Under the pieces are notes generated by a model. It was not told the origin of the DNA and made no database searches. It saw only the letters and a list, made by a program, of their open reading frames with translations. A stretch of DNA of 64,000 bases from Capsicum annuum (taxonomy: Eukaryota > Streptophyta > Magnoliopsida > Solanales > Solanaceae), in contig NC_061118.1 of the NCBI RefSeq assembly GCF_002878395.1, positions 131,941,603-132,005,602 on the forward strand. Direction: 5' to 3'. The position numbers were made by a program, and so were the translations under genes. Positions within the stretch are counted from its first letter, which is position 1, and the number at the start of each line of letters is the position of its first letter. Positions 1 to 11,925 of the stretch are shown piece after piece.

Positions 1-551
1 GGAATTAAAATAATGATGACTACTTGGGGTGTTTAGGGGTTAAATTTCATGTTTTAGGTTAATTAGGGCCATCAAAAAAGACCCAAATACCCTTAAACAA
101 ATTTTAAAATGAAAGCTAAAAACTGGCTATCCTGATTTTTGGCCTTGGTGCAACGCGATGCGCCACCATCGTGGTAAGCCTGTGGATGCCATTTTGGCCA
201 ACTCCGCGATGCGCCATAATCGCCCACTGAAAATTAACAAATGAGAAATTGACCTGCTCCGTGATGCGCCATTATTGTGAAGTCACACTGAAAATTGACA
301 ATTGTCATTTATACTGGCTCCGTGATGCGCTAAGGTTTAAAATGATGGTATTTTACGACTGAAAGTTAAAATCTCCATAACTTCTTACCCAGTTATCGGA
401 TTTGGGAGAATTTTATATTGTTGGAAAGCTAATTGAATTTTCTACACAATGGTAGGCTCTAAACTGAAAAATAACGAGTGTTTCAAAATTTTATACATGA
501 ATACTCATATATTGGGACTTGGATAATGCTAGGGAAATATGGGGTATTACA
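1..551 (-). repeat. 3' LTR of element A (partial, cut by window start)
   Basis: This stretch matches 7411-8009, the end of the same element's other LTR, over its length: both carry the 'aaaataatgatg' start, the GATGCGCCA-type repeats, the 'ggttatcg' and 'ggaaagctaattgaattt' segments and the terminal ttaca. It ends at 551, next to the polypurine tract. Only the U3-side part is inside the window. No gene is seen in it. Confidence 0.9.
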
Positions 552-566
552 ATATCTCCTCCTTAG
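552..566 (-). other. Polypurine tract of element A
   Basis: On the minus strand a purine run CTAAGGAGGAGATAT directly precedes the LTR start TGTAATACCCC. This is the expected plus-strand primer position. The same arrangement occurs in elements B and D. Confidence 0.75.
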
Positions 567-756
567 GATCATTCGTCCTCGAATGAAACTGGTTAAGCTG
601 AGGGAACTAATGGACTGATCTTACATACGGAATATGCATGTCTGATGCATAGAATACATGACTAAACTGATTCATAAATGCACGACTAACATGAACATGA
701 TGTGCGACTGAAACTGAGCATGACTGAGAAAAACAAATCTTAAAAAGATTGGTACC

Positions 757-2330
757 TTATACTGAATCTGGATTTGCGGAGAAGAGATGAGGGTACTTGG
801 TCCGCATATCTACCTCTGCTTCCCAAGTGGCTCTCTCAACGGACTGATTTTGCCAAAGAACTTTGACTAGTGGAACTTTTTTGTTCCTTAGTCTGCAAAC
901 TTGATGATCAAGAATTTCGACTAGGACCTCCTCAAAGGAAAGACTGTTCTAAATATCTACACTTTCTAAAGGAACAACTACAGCTGGATCACAAATACAC
1001 TTTTTCAACAATGAGACATGGAACACTGGTGTACTGAGGCTAAAGCTGAAGGCAACTCAAGCTCGTAAGCTACCTTTCTGAAACGACTGAGAATTTTGAA
1101 GGGACCAACATATCGGGGACTCAGTTTCCTTTTTTGGCCTAATCTCTTCACTCCCTTTATAGAAGAGATTTTCAGGTACACGAAGTCACCGATCTCAAAC
1201 TCGAGATCCTTTCTCTTCACATCGGCATACGATTTCTGTCAGCTCTGGGCAGCCCTAAGCCCTGCTCTGATCAACTGAACCTTTACTAACACATCAAACA
1301 CCAAGTCAGTCCCTACGACTACAGCTTCACCCACTTCAAACCAACCAATTGGAGATCTATATCTCCTACCATAGAGAACCTTAAATAGAGCCATATGAAT
1401 ACTGGAATGATAGCTATTATTATATACAAATTCAATCAAAGGCAAATAGTCATCCCAACTACCCTTGAAATCAACAACGCATTCTCTCAGCATATCCTCA
1501 AGAGTCTGAATGATCCCTTTTGCTTGACTCTGTCTGAGGGTGAAAGGCTGTACTGAGATGGACTTATTTACCAAGACCTTTTTGGAACTCTTTCCAAAAA
1601 TAAAAGATAAACTGAGTACCTCTTTCTGAGATGATAGATAAGGAAATATCGTGCAACCTAACCAACTCTCTGAGATAGAGATTGGCATAGTCCTCGACTA
1701 AATAAGAGGTATGGACTGGCAAAAATTAAGTTGATTTGGTCATCCTATCTACGATAACCCAAATAGAGTCATGCTGATAACGGGTACGAGGCAAACCTGT
1801 TACAAAGTCTATGTTCACTTTCTTTTATTTCAATATGGGAATACTGAAATCCTGTATGGACCCACTAGGTTTATGGTGCTCAACCTTAACTTGATGACAT
1901 GTAGAGCACTTAGCTATAAACTCTGCAATATCTCTCTTCATCCCACTCCACCAATAAATCTCCCGCAAATTGCGGTACATCTTAGTGGCCCCTGGATGAA
2001 TAGAGTAACGCGCCCCATGCAATTCTGCAAGAATTCATTGCCTCAAATCATCTACACTAGGCACACACAATCAACCCTGACAATGCAAAACACTATCTCC
2101 CCCTTAGGAGAAAACCTTTTCCTTCTGATCTCTAACTAATTCTTTCGACTTAACTAGACCGGAATCTCTATCCTATTTTCCCTTTACCTCAGAGACTATA
2201 GATAAATCTGAGCTACTCTGTACCCACACACTACCTTCTACTGAATTGAGTAAACAAACACCTAGTCGGGCAAGTTGATGAACTTCCTAAGTTAACTTCT
2301 TCTTACCATCCTCAACGTGAGCTACACTAC
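757..2330 (-). pseudogene. Element A integrase and chromodomain-like C-terminus (decayed)
   Basis: The zinc-binding region is read at 1825-2022, including SIHPGATKMYR, YWWSGMKRDI and CSTCHQV. The second half of the core is at about 1239-1510 (QTLEDMLRECVVDFKGSWDDY, YNNSYHSSI, RRYRSPIGWFEVGE). The C-terminal GPF-type segment is at 1005-1220 (LEFEIGDFVYLK, KLSPRYVGPFKIL). It continues to a tail (EEVLVEILD, VKVLW, ATWEAEADM, YPHLF) that stops at 757-759. The tail is the chromodomain-like end found in Tekay-type elements. At least one frameshift lies between 1515 and 1825, because the first part of the 1239-1688 frame is out of register with the integrase. It cannot encode a working enzyme. Confidence 0.8.
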
Positions 2331-2349
2331 CCATATATATTCTACTGAG

Positions 2350-4250
2350 AGCATCAACCACTACATTGTCCTTGCCTGGATGACATAGAATACTAATGTC
2401 ATAATCTTTCAATAACTCTAACCATATTCTCTAACGTAAATTTAAATCTTTCTGAGAGAACACATACTCAAGGCTTTTGTGATCTATGAACACATCTATA
2501 TGAACCCCATACAAGTATTGCCTCTAAATATTTAAGGCAAACACTACAACGGCTAGCTCAAGATCATGAGTTGGATAATTCTTCTCATGGGGTTTAAGCT
2601 GTCTGAAGGCGTAGGCTATGACCTTACCTCTCTGCATGAGGACACAACCCAAACCTACTTTAAATGTATCACAGTACACAACAAAACCATCTAAACTGTC
2701 TGGTATAGCCAAGATTGGTGATGAGGTGAGTTGAGTCTTCAACTCCAGAAAACTCTTCTTGCATGAATCTGACCACTGAAACTTAACTTTCTTCTGAGTC
2801 AATCTGGACATGGGAGATGCAATAGAAGAAAACCCTTTAACAAACCGACAGTAATAGCCAGCTAAACCCAAGAAACTCCTGATATCTGATAGAGAGATGG
2901 GTCTAGGCTAGTTTTTCACCGCTTCAGTCTTTTGAGAATCAACTCCAATGCCATCATCGAAAATAATATGACTAAGGAATTCTACTAATCTTAGCCAGAA
3001 TTCACATTTACTAAATTTAGCTAACTGCTGAGCTCTAAGAGTCTGAAGCACTATGCTGAGATGGTCTGTATGATCATTTTTTCTAGGAGAATAATAAGAA
3101 TGTCATCAATGAAGACTATGACAAACATGTTCAAGTACTATTTGAACACTCGATTCATCAAATCCATGAAGTTTGCTGGGGCATTTGTAAGACCAAAGGA
3201 CATTACTAAAAATTCGAAGTGACCGTACCGAGTTCGGAAAGCTAATTTTGGAATATCACATTCTCTGACTATAAGCTGATGATAGCCTGATCTGAGGTCT
3301 ATCTTGAAAAAGTAATTGGTACCCTGAAGTTGGTTGAACAATTCATCGATTCTAGGAAGTGGATATTTATTATTGACTGTGACCTTGTTCAACTAACGGT
3401 AGTTTATGCACATTCTGAGAGAACCATCTTTCTTACGCACGAATAGAACAGGTGTGCCCCACAGAGACATATTGGGTCTGATGAATCCCTTATCTAAGAA
3501 ATCCTTCAACTATTTTTTCAGTTCTTTGAGTTCAGTTGGAGCCATTCTGTATGGAAAAATAGATATAGGCTGAGTACCTGGGAGAAGGTTTATTCTAAAT
3601 TCAATTTCCCTTTCGAGAGAAACTCTAAAAAAATCTTTAGGAAATACATCTGAGAATTTATTTACTACTAGGACTGACTCAAGAGTAGGAGTTTCTGAGT
3701 TAGAGTCTTTGACTCATACAAAATGATAGACACACCCCTTAGATATCATGTTTCTGGCCCTAAGGTAAGAAATCAACTGACCCCTAATAGCTGTAGTACT
3801 ACCCCTCCATTCAAGGACTGGTTTATTTTGAAACTAAAAATGAACTATTCTGTTTCTACAATTAACTGAGGTATAGCATGAGTGGAGCCAATCCATGCCG
3901 AGAATGACATAAAAATCCCTCTTCTCTAACTCCACGAGATCAACTGAAGTAAATTTTTGAGATATTATGACCTAATAGTTCATGTATACCTATCTGGCTA
4001 TAATGAAAACACCCACTGGGGTAGACACTGAAAAAGGCTCTGCTAGATTTTTGGGACTGACTCCGAAATTGACGGCTATATATGAAGTTACAAAAGAAAG
4101 AGAAGCTCCAGGGTCTAGTAAAGCATAAACATGTAAGTGAAAGACCTGCAAAATACCAGTAACTACGTCAGGAGAATTTTCCTAATCTTGGCGGGAGTAA
4201 AGAGCATATAATCTGTTCGGATACTGACCACTGGTAGCATTAGAAGCAGC
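2350..4250 (-). pseudogene. Element A protease, reverse transcriptase and RNase H (decayed)
   Basis: RNase H is at about 2350-2870: the frame at 2524-2871 has [16 protein letters not shown] and [16 protein letters not shown], then [15 protein letters not shown] is at about 2900-3600: [23 protein letters not shown] and [20 protein letters not shown] at 3138-3392, followed in another frame by the catalytic VFIDDIL box near 3100. The aspartic protease region is at about 3830-4140, with an LLDPGAS-type active-site box near 4110. Domains are in several frames with stops between them. The catalytic Asp pair of RT is still readable, but no continuous frame remains. Confidence 0.8.
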
Positions 4251-4299
4251 ACCCTGCTTAGTTGGGCGGCCGAATAGAACTGACGACCGATGGGACTAG

Positions 4300-5374
4300 C
4301 CCTATTGGCACGCATCCCTACCTTTCTGAGCAACTACCCGACACTCTTGAATCCGATGGACTGGCTTGCCATACCTGAAGCACACATCACTACCCACTTT
4401 ACACTCACCCTAATGGTTTCTACCATACTTCTGAAATAAAGGATTGGTACGAGCACTGCTAACACTGACCTGAGACTTAGAGCCTAGTGACCTATCCCTA
4501 TTGTCGTTTCTAAATTTGGGTACTAGGGCATTGGCTGAAGAAGGTACTAGGGTTGAAAACCTCTGATGAAACTAAGAACGGTTATCACATTCTGACTTTG
4601 GCTGATTGAAATTAAAACTAGTCATCCTAGATCTCTTGTTTCGTGTCTCCCACTATTTAATCTTTTGCTCCTCTATCTATTAAGCATGGACCATCAACCT
4701 AGACAAATCTATCTCACTAATCAGTATTTCTATCCTACACTCCTTGACCACACTATCAGACACACCAAACATAAACTTACTCATCTTGGACCTACAGTCA
4801 GCTACCACATGAGGAGCATACCTAGCTAACTAAGAAAACTTGAGATAATACTCCCTTATACTCATGCTGCCTTGCCTCAAATTAATAAATTCTAACACAT
4901 TGGCCTCCTCAACTCTAATGGAAAGAATCTATCCAAGAAAGTCGTGGCAAACTCTTCCTATTCTATAGGTCCTGCATCAACACCTCCATCAACTTTCCAC
5001 TGCTTAAACCAAGTATGGACTACATCCTTCAATTGATAGCAGCAACTCGGCACTCTGACTAGACGCCACCCCCATAGCATCCGTTACCTTCTGAACCCTA
5101 TCTAAGAATTTCTGTTGATCCTCTTCAGACTTGGATCCCGTGAAGGAAAGAGGATTTATTTGGGTGAAATCCCAAATTTTGGTTGCAGCAATATTGGCCA
5201 CTGGGTTGGCCAGAACAGCAGCTGGTCATTTATTCTGTGCTGCTATGGATTTTGCTAGAGTAGTGAACGCAGCTCTGAATTCTACGTAAGAGACATGCTC
5301 ATCCAGGGATCTTCCCGTACTGGTTGAGGGGCTGGTTGAGTTCCTGTTCTTTTTTTGTTCTTCTTGTAAGGCAT
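4300..5374 (-). pseudogene. Element A gag (decayed)
   Basis: A start codon at 5372-5374 opens a basic N-terminus (MPYKKNKKRTGTQPAPQP), which soon goes out of frame near 5310. The capsid-type part is best seen at 5004-5201 (ANIAATKIWDFTQINPLSF, then GSKSEEDQQKFLDRVQKVTDA), a segment typical of plant Ty3/gypsy gag. A degenerate CCHC zinc knuckle is readable at about 4370-4440. Gag would form the particle that packages element RNA. It is broken by frameshifts and cannot make the full protein. Confidence 0.75.
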
Positions 5375-5578
5375 GTTCTATAAATGGAAGAAAGAAATGG
5401 ATTAGACAGGGAGTTTAACTTGAGCTGATGCTCACTCGCACGACATGAATACTGAAAGAAGGGAAACTTTTCCTAAATGTCTTGTAGCCTCTTGTCCATA
5501 AGTGTGGCGCGCTACACACCCATGCACAAGACTCTACTCGACACGACTTTCAAACTTCTTAGGACACTTTAATACCTG

Positions 5579-5590
5579 GATCTGATACCA
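5579..5590 (-). other. Primer binding site (tRNA-iMet type), element A
   Basis: On the minus strand, a few bases after the end of the 5' LTR, the sequence TGGTATCAGAT complements the 3' end of initiator methionine tRNA (usual site TGGTATCAGAG). Position and sequence both support the element's orientation. Confidence 0.85.
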
Positions 5591-5594
5591 AGTT

Positions 5595-8009
5595 TGTAAT
5601 GACCCGAGACTACCCCTAGTCACTACACGGTGCTTATGATCCCGAGAGACCACAAGTTAACCCATGAACTGGTACCTGCTGTGAGACCTGAATAACATAA
5701 TCATAAATGCAAAAGAATATTGACATGCCATAAGATTTTAATAACTAAATTTAAAACTAAAATACGAGTCTATAGAAACAACTGATTAAATCTGATAAAA
5801 TAATAATAAACTCGATAACTAACTGTAATAGCTAAATACTGAATAACCGACTCTAATGTCTGAAAAATCTCTAAAACTGAATAACTGAATATGATTTGGT
5901 GGGACAGGACCCAACTAACTACTGACGAAGCTATGAAATAAAATAAGCATGTCCTCAAAGTATGAGGACTCACCACTGCTACTGCTGAAGATCTGATAAG
6001 TCTAATCATAAGTCGATAATTGAGCATCAGAACCTATGATATAATACATCATAGCACAAAAGAAAAGGTATGCAATCAGTACTTTAAATGTACTGGTATG
6101 CTAAATGAGGTTGGCTGATATGCATGGTTTCATGAATTGGAATAATAAACTATCTAAATATACATGTAAAGCATGAGATGCTGAATAGAGAACATGAAAT
6201 CTATAGAAACTGGAGATACGTGAAGCATGTAAATACTGTGTATGTAAGAGAATCTGTAAATACTGAAAAGACGTGAAAATCTGTAGACACTGAGGATGCA
6301 TGACCAAGCATATAACATGAACTGAGAAAAGTCTATAAACTAAAATCAGTATGCTTTGGTCAAACAACACTAAGATTGAATAACTCAGATGGGACTGTAA
6401 CTGAGACTATATCTGAGACTGTAGGAGGTATCATCTAACGACATTCCCCAATTTGAGCTAATTGGGGTCCAACCTGTAACTATAGTTGGAAGGGTATTAA
6501 TATCACACCTCGGGTACTAACGATGGTTGTGTGGATCTAATAAACTGATATTTTGTCCAAAGGACTAAGGGTACCAAGCCTGAACTGACGGGTGACCCCT
6601 GCGAGATAGTCAAGCCTAATCTGATGGGTGACTACTCATATCCTACGCTGGCTATGTAGTTCTAGAGTATAGGAACTGCTACTAACGACTCTGCCTATCT
6701 GACGGGGAACCCACCATCCCTACATTCGCTCAGTGCTAAATCCTACTCCCAACTGAAAGACGCTAAGATACTAGACAATTCTGAGTTTAACTGACTGGTA
6801 TTTAACTATTCTGAAGTGCTCATAGTATATTCTGAAGACTGTTCTATAATGTACTGAGACTAGACTAAATAAACAGCTATGGATTTTGGGTATTCAATAC
6901 CCCCAGGACTCAAAACAATTATAGTAAAATAACACTAATACTTGGAGATCAAAACATGAAGGCTCTTAGTAATTAAATCACTCTTGTAGGTATTTTATCA
7001 AACACTTGTAGTTCATGGTTTAGAACAATCATAGGAATGTGATGGAATTTGTAGGAATAGCATGAATTCATCATAATAGAATTAAATTATGGTTTAATTC
7101 AGTAAATAATAGTATTAAAACATGGAAGATTGAATAATAACAATAAATTCATGGTAACATGGTATAAAATCAATAGTACATGGAGATTCATGGATGAAAT
7201 TATAATTTAAAACATGATAACTTAAAAAGATCACAATTTAATAATTTAAAAGGGTTACTTGGACTCCATGGATGAAAGGGATCTATGGATGAATATCTAA
7301 CATACTTGGGTTAATGAATTTGAAGAGATAAATAGAGAGTTCTTGAGAAATTGCCTTGAATTTGAGAGCTAGGGTTTCTTGTTCTAGAAAGAGAAATTGT
7401 TTATTGTGAGAGAAATTAAAATAATGATGTCTACTCAGAGTGTTTAGGGGTTAAATTTTGTGTTTTAGGTTAATTAGGGCCGTGAAAAAAGACCCAAATA
7501 CCCTTAAACAAATTTAAAAATGGAAGCTGAAAATTGACCATCTCAATTTTTGGCCTTGGCGCGCCAAGCCACTGGAATTGGGACAACTGGAACCTGGACA
7601 GATGGCGCGACATGCTAACATCACGGTAAGCCTGTGGATGCCATTTTGGCCAACTCCGCGATGCACCATGATCTCGGAGGCCCACTGTAAATTAACAAAT
7701 GAGAAATTAGCCTACTCCGTGATACGCCATTATCGTGGAGTCACACTGGTAATTGACAATTGTCATTTATGCTAGCTCCGCGACACTCTAAGGTTTAAAA
7801 TGATGGTGTTTTACGACTGAAACTTAAAATCTCCATAACTTCTTACCCGGTTATCGAATTTGGGTGAATTTTATATCGTTGGAAAGCTAATTGAATTTCC
7901 TACACAATGGCAGGCTCTAAACTGAAGAATAACAAGTGTTTAAAAATTTTATACATGAATACTCATGTATTGAGACTTGGATAATGTTAGGGAAATACGG
8001 GGTCTTACA
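5595..8009 (-). repeat. 5' LTR of element A, 2415 bp
   Basis: It is bounded by TG and CA on both strands (plus strand TGTAATGACC to GGGTCTTACA). It shares its left-end core (acacggtgct, then ccgag and gaccacaag) with the solo LTR and the LTRs of B, C and D. It has ACTGA-rich stretches and several copies of a CTGAYGGGT-type motif (6585-6700). The last 600 bases match the partial 3' LTR at 1-551. Open frames within it (for example 5770-6027 and 7470-7775) show no family resemblance and are taken as chance. Confidence 0.9.
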
Positions 8010-8853
8010 GCTTTAAGGGAAAATAGCGTAAAGTTTTTGAGGCTATCTTTTTACCCTTTTTATTTTTTGTCTCCCCGCTATGTGCATCTAATTTCCATAT
8101 AGACGCACCACAAATTTTGCAAGAATCAAGTAAGCTATCCTCCTTCCAATGTAACATGCAATCGTTAGTACAAACATCAATCTTGTTGTAAGAAAGCCCA
8201 AGCTCTCGAATTATCTTCTTTGCCTCATAATACAAATTTGGCAAACTAGCTCCATCAGGCAACAACTCCTCTTTTAATATTTTCAATAGCATGGTAAATG
8301 ACTCATTTCTCCAATGACCCATACTTTTGATGTGAAGAAATTTAATCAAAGATAAAAGCTTTGAAGACTTTGAGTATTGATACAATGGCTGCTCGAAATC
8401 CTCCAGAAGGTTATAAAACTTTCCAGCTTCAGCATTTGGATCCTCCTCTAGTTTATCATCAAAACCAGTGTGTGTATCTCCTCCACCTTCAGCATTAGGA
8501 TATAAATCTCTTAATATTTCTTCTACTTTATCTTCATCTTCACTCTCAAAATCATCTGCTTCATCCTCATCCTCATCCTCATCTTCAAAGTCTGATAGTA
8601 GCTCACCTAACTGTTCCCCATGGTGAAACCAAAAGGTATAATTTTCAATTATTCCATGGACTTTCAAATGCATCTCAATCATTTTACGAGTTCCTAATGT
8701 TGTATTACAATACATGTAACACGGACACCGTATTTCACATTCTTCTTCTTTTCCATGAAAAGCATAATTCACAAACTTTTTCACCCCATCTAAGTAGATT
8801 TTGTCGGTCCGATTATGAAGAGAAAGTTGCATCCATTACTTACTAGGAGCCAT
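8010..8853 (-). pseudogene. CACTA TNP2-type transposase, N-terminal part, truncated by element A
   Basis: The frame runs from ATG at 8832 to the junction at 8010. Residues 1-75 form a transposase-associated domain with the Cys-rich motif RCPCYMYCN followed by MIEMHLKVHGI. An acidic stretch (about residues 80-105, Asp/Glu runs) follows, then a segment ending in CKICGAS and GKKIASKTLRYFPLK, which in this family leads into the catalytic region. The next base is the first base of element A's LTR, so the protein is cut there. An in-frame ATG lies 21 bases upstream (8851-8853), with a single TAA stop between it and the present start (8836-8838), probably a mutated Gln codon. The transposase would bind the CACTA ends and move the element; this copy cannot. 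Confidence 0.85.
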
Positions 8854-9957
8854 AACCTTGGAGAATACATAACAATTAGATCAATAAAATATAAAGGATA
8901 AGACAAATAATTAGAACTATATTACGACCTCAGGTATTTTCAACTTTAAACATAGTATGACCTCCTCCTCAGATTAGAACTATATTATTTTTGTGAAATT
9001 TATGGACATTATTTGAAACTATCGGCTTACTATCCAAACAAGTATATAATCATCACAAACCAACAAAATTTAAACATCTCAGATAAAGTCGCTACTGCAA
9101 CAACAATAACAACATCCCCAGCTCAGGTTGCTACAAATAGTGAAATTTAACATTAAAACAACAAAGACAACACAAAAAATAAACTACCATCTCAAGGAAA
9201 AACTCCAACTCAACAAGCCAAAACACTAAATAACAGTGACAAAAATACAAATCGGACTGAAAGACGAGAATAGACTGAGAAAGTAATACTTGATGATAAA
9301 AAAATTATTTAAATAAAAATTGAACTGAAAGATGAGAAGTATGGATTGAAAGTTTGTCTTTCTTTATTTGTTTTCTTAACTTTATACTAGTTTTTTATTT
9401 GGAGGTCTGGGATGACCAATATTCAGAATAATTTCATGTCTGGACAGACATCTCATATATGAAAAGCTAATAATGATATTGGCCTTTTTAGATGATTATG
9501 AAAAACAATGATTGTTATATGGAAAGACCTCCCGGTACGCAATCACTACACTGTGATACATTTTTGTTGATTGAAGGTTGTAGAGGAAACAAACTATCAT
9601 CTAACTAAAACCTTTAAACAATGATTGTTACATGAAAAGACCTTCTGGTACGCAACCACCGTACTGTAGATGCCATTTTTTATGATTGAAGGTTGTAAAA
9701 AATGTGAAAGTCAGTTTTGTTAAAACCTTTTTCTCATACTGTCAAGTTTTGTCAGTTGACCATAAAGTCATTGGAAGTGGATTGGCTCCTACCAGTGTCC
9801 TCCACCCATCTTGGCTATTTTGGATATTCGAATGAAATATTATAAAACGACATGGTAAATTGTTTATAGTAATATGTTCTGGTCAACCTATGCCATTTGA
9901 TTCAGCAAATGATCCAGCTTACGCCCTACGTTGTGATTTTGAGAAAGTGAAGTAAAA
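8854..9957. other. CACTA 5' non-coding region with a diverged direct repeat
   Basis: AT-rich sequence upstream of the transposase start. Two diverged direct copies of about 90 bases (about 9500-9590 and 9615-9700) share aacaatgattgttayatg, gaccty, ggtacgcaaycac and gattgaaggttgta. No gene is seen. Confidence 0.5.
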
Positions 9958-10115
9958 ATTTCACATTGGCCTTCTGACGTTTACAAAAATCACAGAGCAG
10001 CCATCCGGTACCACCACAAGGCTCATACAAGATTCCTGCCTCAACCTTTCAATTGAAAATGGGATAGGTAAAGAGTTTGACAGTTCTAAAAGAGTCCAGA
10101 TAGAAACACATTACA
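9958..10115 (+). repeat. Left arm of a 158-bp inverted repeat
   Basis: This arm pairs with 11206-11363 on the opposite strand. Both have the same length and near-identical sequence (for example catccggtaccaycacaagg and ctcaacctttyaattgaaaa). They lie inside the CACTA 5' region, about 1.1 kb apart. Neither arm shows a long open frame. Confidence 0.85.
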
Positions 10116-10840
10116 AGTGGTAGTTTCCTCTCTTACTGAGGCTACTATTTATTTCTAAGTGGTAGTGTTGAGATATAGAGACAAGAGAAAATAAGGGAAA
10201 CCTGTGCATTCTCTCATGGGATTTTGATTTACTTTTTACTGCAAAATTACTTTACCATGATTTACTAGTTTTAGTGTGGATACAACGTGAATACTTCGTA
10301 ACGATTCTCTAAATTTCTTTGGTATATCATTAGTATGGAGAATATGCTCAGTACTGTAGTTAGGAAACAGACTTCTATTGGACCATTTCTTTTTAAAAAT
10401 AATTTGTTGATACTTCAGGAAAATCTTAAAAGGAAGCCTTGGAGTAACTAGTAAAGTTGCTTCCATGTGACAAAGAGGTCGGTATACAAGTTGTGAAGAA
10501 ATAGAACATCTACACAATAATATTACTCTCTGAAAATAAATGGCCAGTCAGCTATATTGTTAGAAAACTTATTTTTGCACCAGAATTTAACTAAGAAACA
10601 AAAAGGCCTCCACCTATACAAAACCATTTCCTACTCTATGCAACTTTCATATTTTTTTACTTCTAAGTACCCACATAGGAGCCACATTTTATGCTCTACA
10701 TCTTCTTTTCCTTTTTCTGAATGTCCAACTAAATACCACATCCTAAACTGTAGCTAGGAATGATAACTGTAGCCCAAAAAGGTATAACACCGGCCACACA
10801 ATCATGTTGTAACCTGGCAATGCAATAATAAGTAGTTCAC
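10116..10840. other. Spacer between inverted-repeat arms, no recognised gene
   Basis: Open frames of 93 codons (10236-10517, minus) and 66 codons (10557-10757, plus) show no recognisable domain and have an AT-biased composition. I regard them as chance frames. Confidence 0.4.
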
Positions 10841-10972
10841 ACAAACAACCACAACAATAACATACACAATATAATCGCACAAACTTGGGCTAGGGAGGTT
10901 AGAGTGTACGTAGACCTTACCCATACCTTAGAGGTAGAGCAGTTTCCTATAGACCCCTGGCTAAAGAAAAAA
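10841..10972 (-). mobile_element. TS-like SINE (Solanaceae), decayed copy
   Basis: Read on the minus strand it begins near 10972 with GGGGTCTATAGGAAAC and continues with CTCTACCT, GGGTAAGGTCTACGTACACTC and CCTCCC. It ends in a TTG-rich tail (GTTATTGTTGTGGTTG, about 10845-10862). This order matches my recollection of the tobacco TS SINE family, which has a TTG-repeat tail. No clear target duplication was found. Confidence 0.6.
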
Positions 10973-11205
10973 AATAGCTAAGATATGCTATCTTTCTTTT
11001 CTTCAAATTTTCAACTGTAAGGATGATCCCCCTTGCCACAAACTAGGTGAAAGAGTGTATGTTCCTCGGAGCTCTGGGAATCCATACTGATAGATGATAG
11101 CAATCTCTGGTATCTCTTCTTAATAACCTGTAGTAGGAGGACTTTACCAAAATATTCCACGGAATCCCTTTTTTCATTCCTTATCCAAATATCTTGGTAT
11201 GATAA

Positions 11206-11363
11206 TGTAATGTATTTCTATTTGGACCCTTTTAGAAATGTCTAACTCTTTACCTGTCCTATTTTCAATTAAAAGGTTGAGGCAGGAATCTTGTGTGAGC
11301 CTTGTGATGGTACCGGATGACTGCTTTGTGATTTTTGTAAAGGTCAGAAGACCAATGTGAAAT
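11206..11363 (-). repeat. Right arm of the 158-bp inverted repeat
   Basis: Reverse complement of 9958-10115 with scattered substitutions. It lies between the SINE and the 170-bp tandem repeats. Confidence 0.85.
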
Positions 11364-11389
11364 CTGAGACTAACTACTCTTAGCCTTTT

Positions 11390-11925
11390 AATCGAAAATA
11401 AATCATTATAGGTGGAAATTGAAAAACAAGCAAAATTTTGACATTAATACAACAATTCAGTAGCCTATAAATGGAAAAGAGCAACTCGACCGATTGGAAA
11501 GTAAGACATACCTGGAATTCCTCAATTTAGGCTAGAGCTGCGAGAAAAACTATCTCTCGTTGAGAATAGGCAGACCTAATCGCTGGAAATTGAAAAATAA
11601 GAAAAATTTTGAAATTAATATCGCAATTTAGCAGCCTATGAATGAAAAATAGCAACTCGATCGATTGAAAAGTGAGGCATACCTGAAATTTCTCGATTTA
11701 GGTTAGAGCTGCGAGAAAAACTATCTCTCGTTGAGATTAGTCAGAGCTGATCAGTGAAAATTGAAAAATAAGAAAATTTTTGATATTAATACAAAAATTC
11801 AGTAGCCTATTAATGAAAAACAGCAACATTGATCTATTGGAAAGTGAGGCATACCTTGAAATTCCTCGATTTAGGGTAGAGCTGCGAGAAAAATTCTCTC
11901 TCATTGAGATCACGGAGAGCAGATC
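11390..11925. repeat. Three tandem copies of an about 170-bp unit, CACTA subterminal region
   Basis: Landmarks recur at about 170-bp spacing: tagcctat at 11462, 11633 and 11803, and agagctgcgagaaaaa followed by tctctcrttgaga in each copy. The copies differ by scattered substitutions. They lie about 350-880 bp from the element terminus, where CACTA elements usually carry repeats bound by their own proteins. The small frame at 11780-11962 is repeat-derived. Confidence 0.8.

Larger units (their letters stand above)
1..8009 (-). mobile_element. Ty3/gypsy chromovirus-type retrotransposon, element A
   Basis: A minus-strand LTR retrotransposon. Its 5' LTR is at 5595-8009, an iMet-type primer site at 5579-5590, a decayed gag-pol at 757-5374, a polypurine tract at 552-566, and the first 551 bases (element sense) of the 3' LTR run off the window start. 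Pol order is protease, RT, RNase H, integrase, then a chromodomain-like tail, which places it in the chromoviruses; the 2.4-kb LTR and iMet primer site fit the Tekay/Del clade. Frameshifts and stops in every domain make it non-functional. It sits inside a CACTA transposase gene and is therefore younger than that element. The five bases at 8010-8014 (gcttt) should be one copy of its target duplication. Confidence 0.9.
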
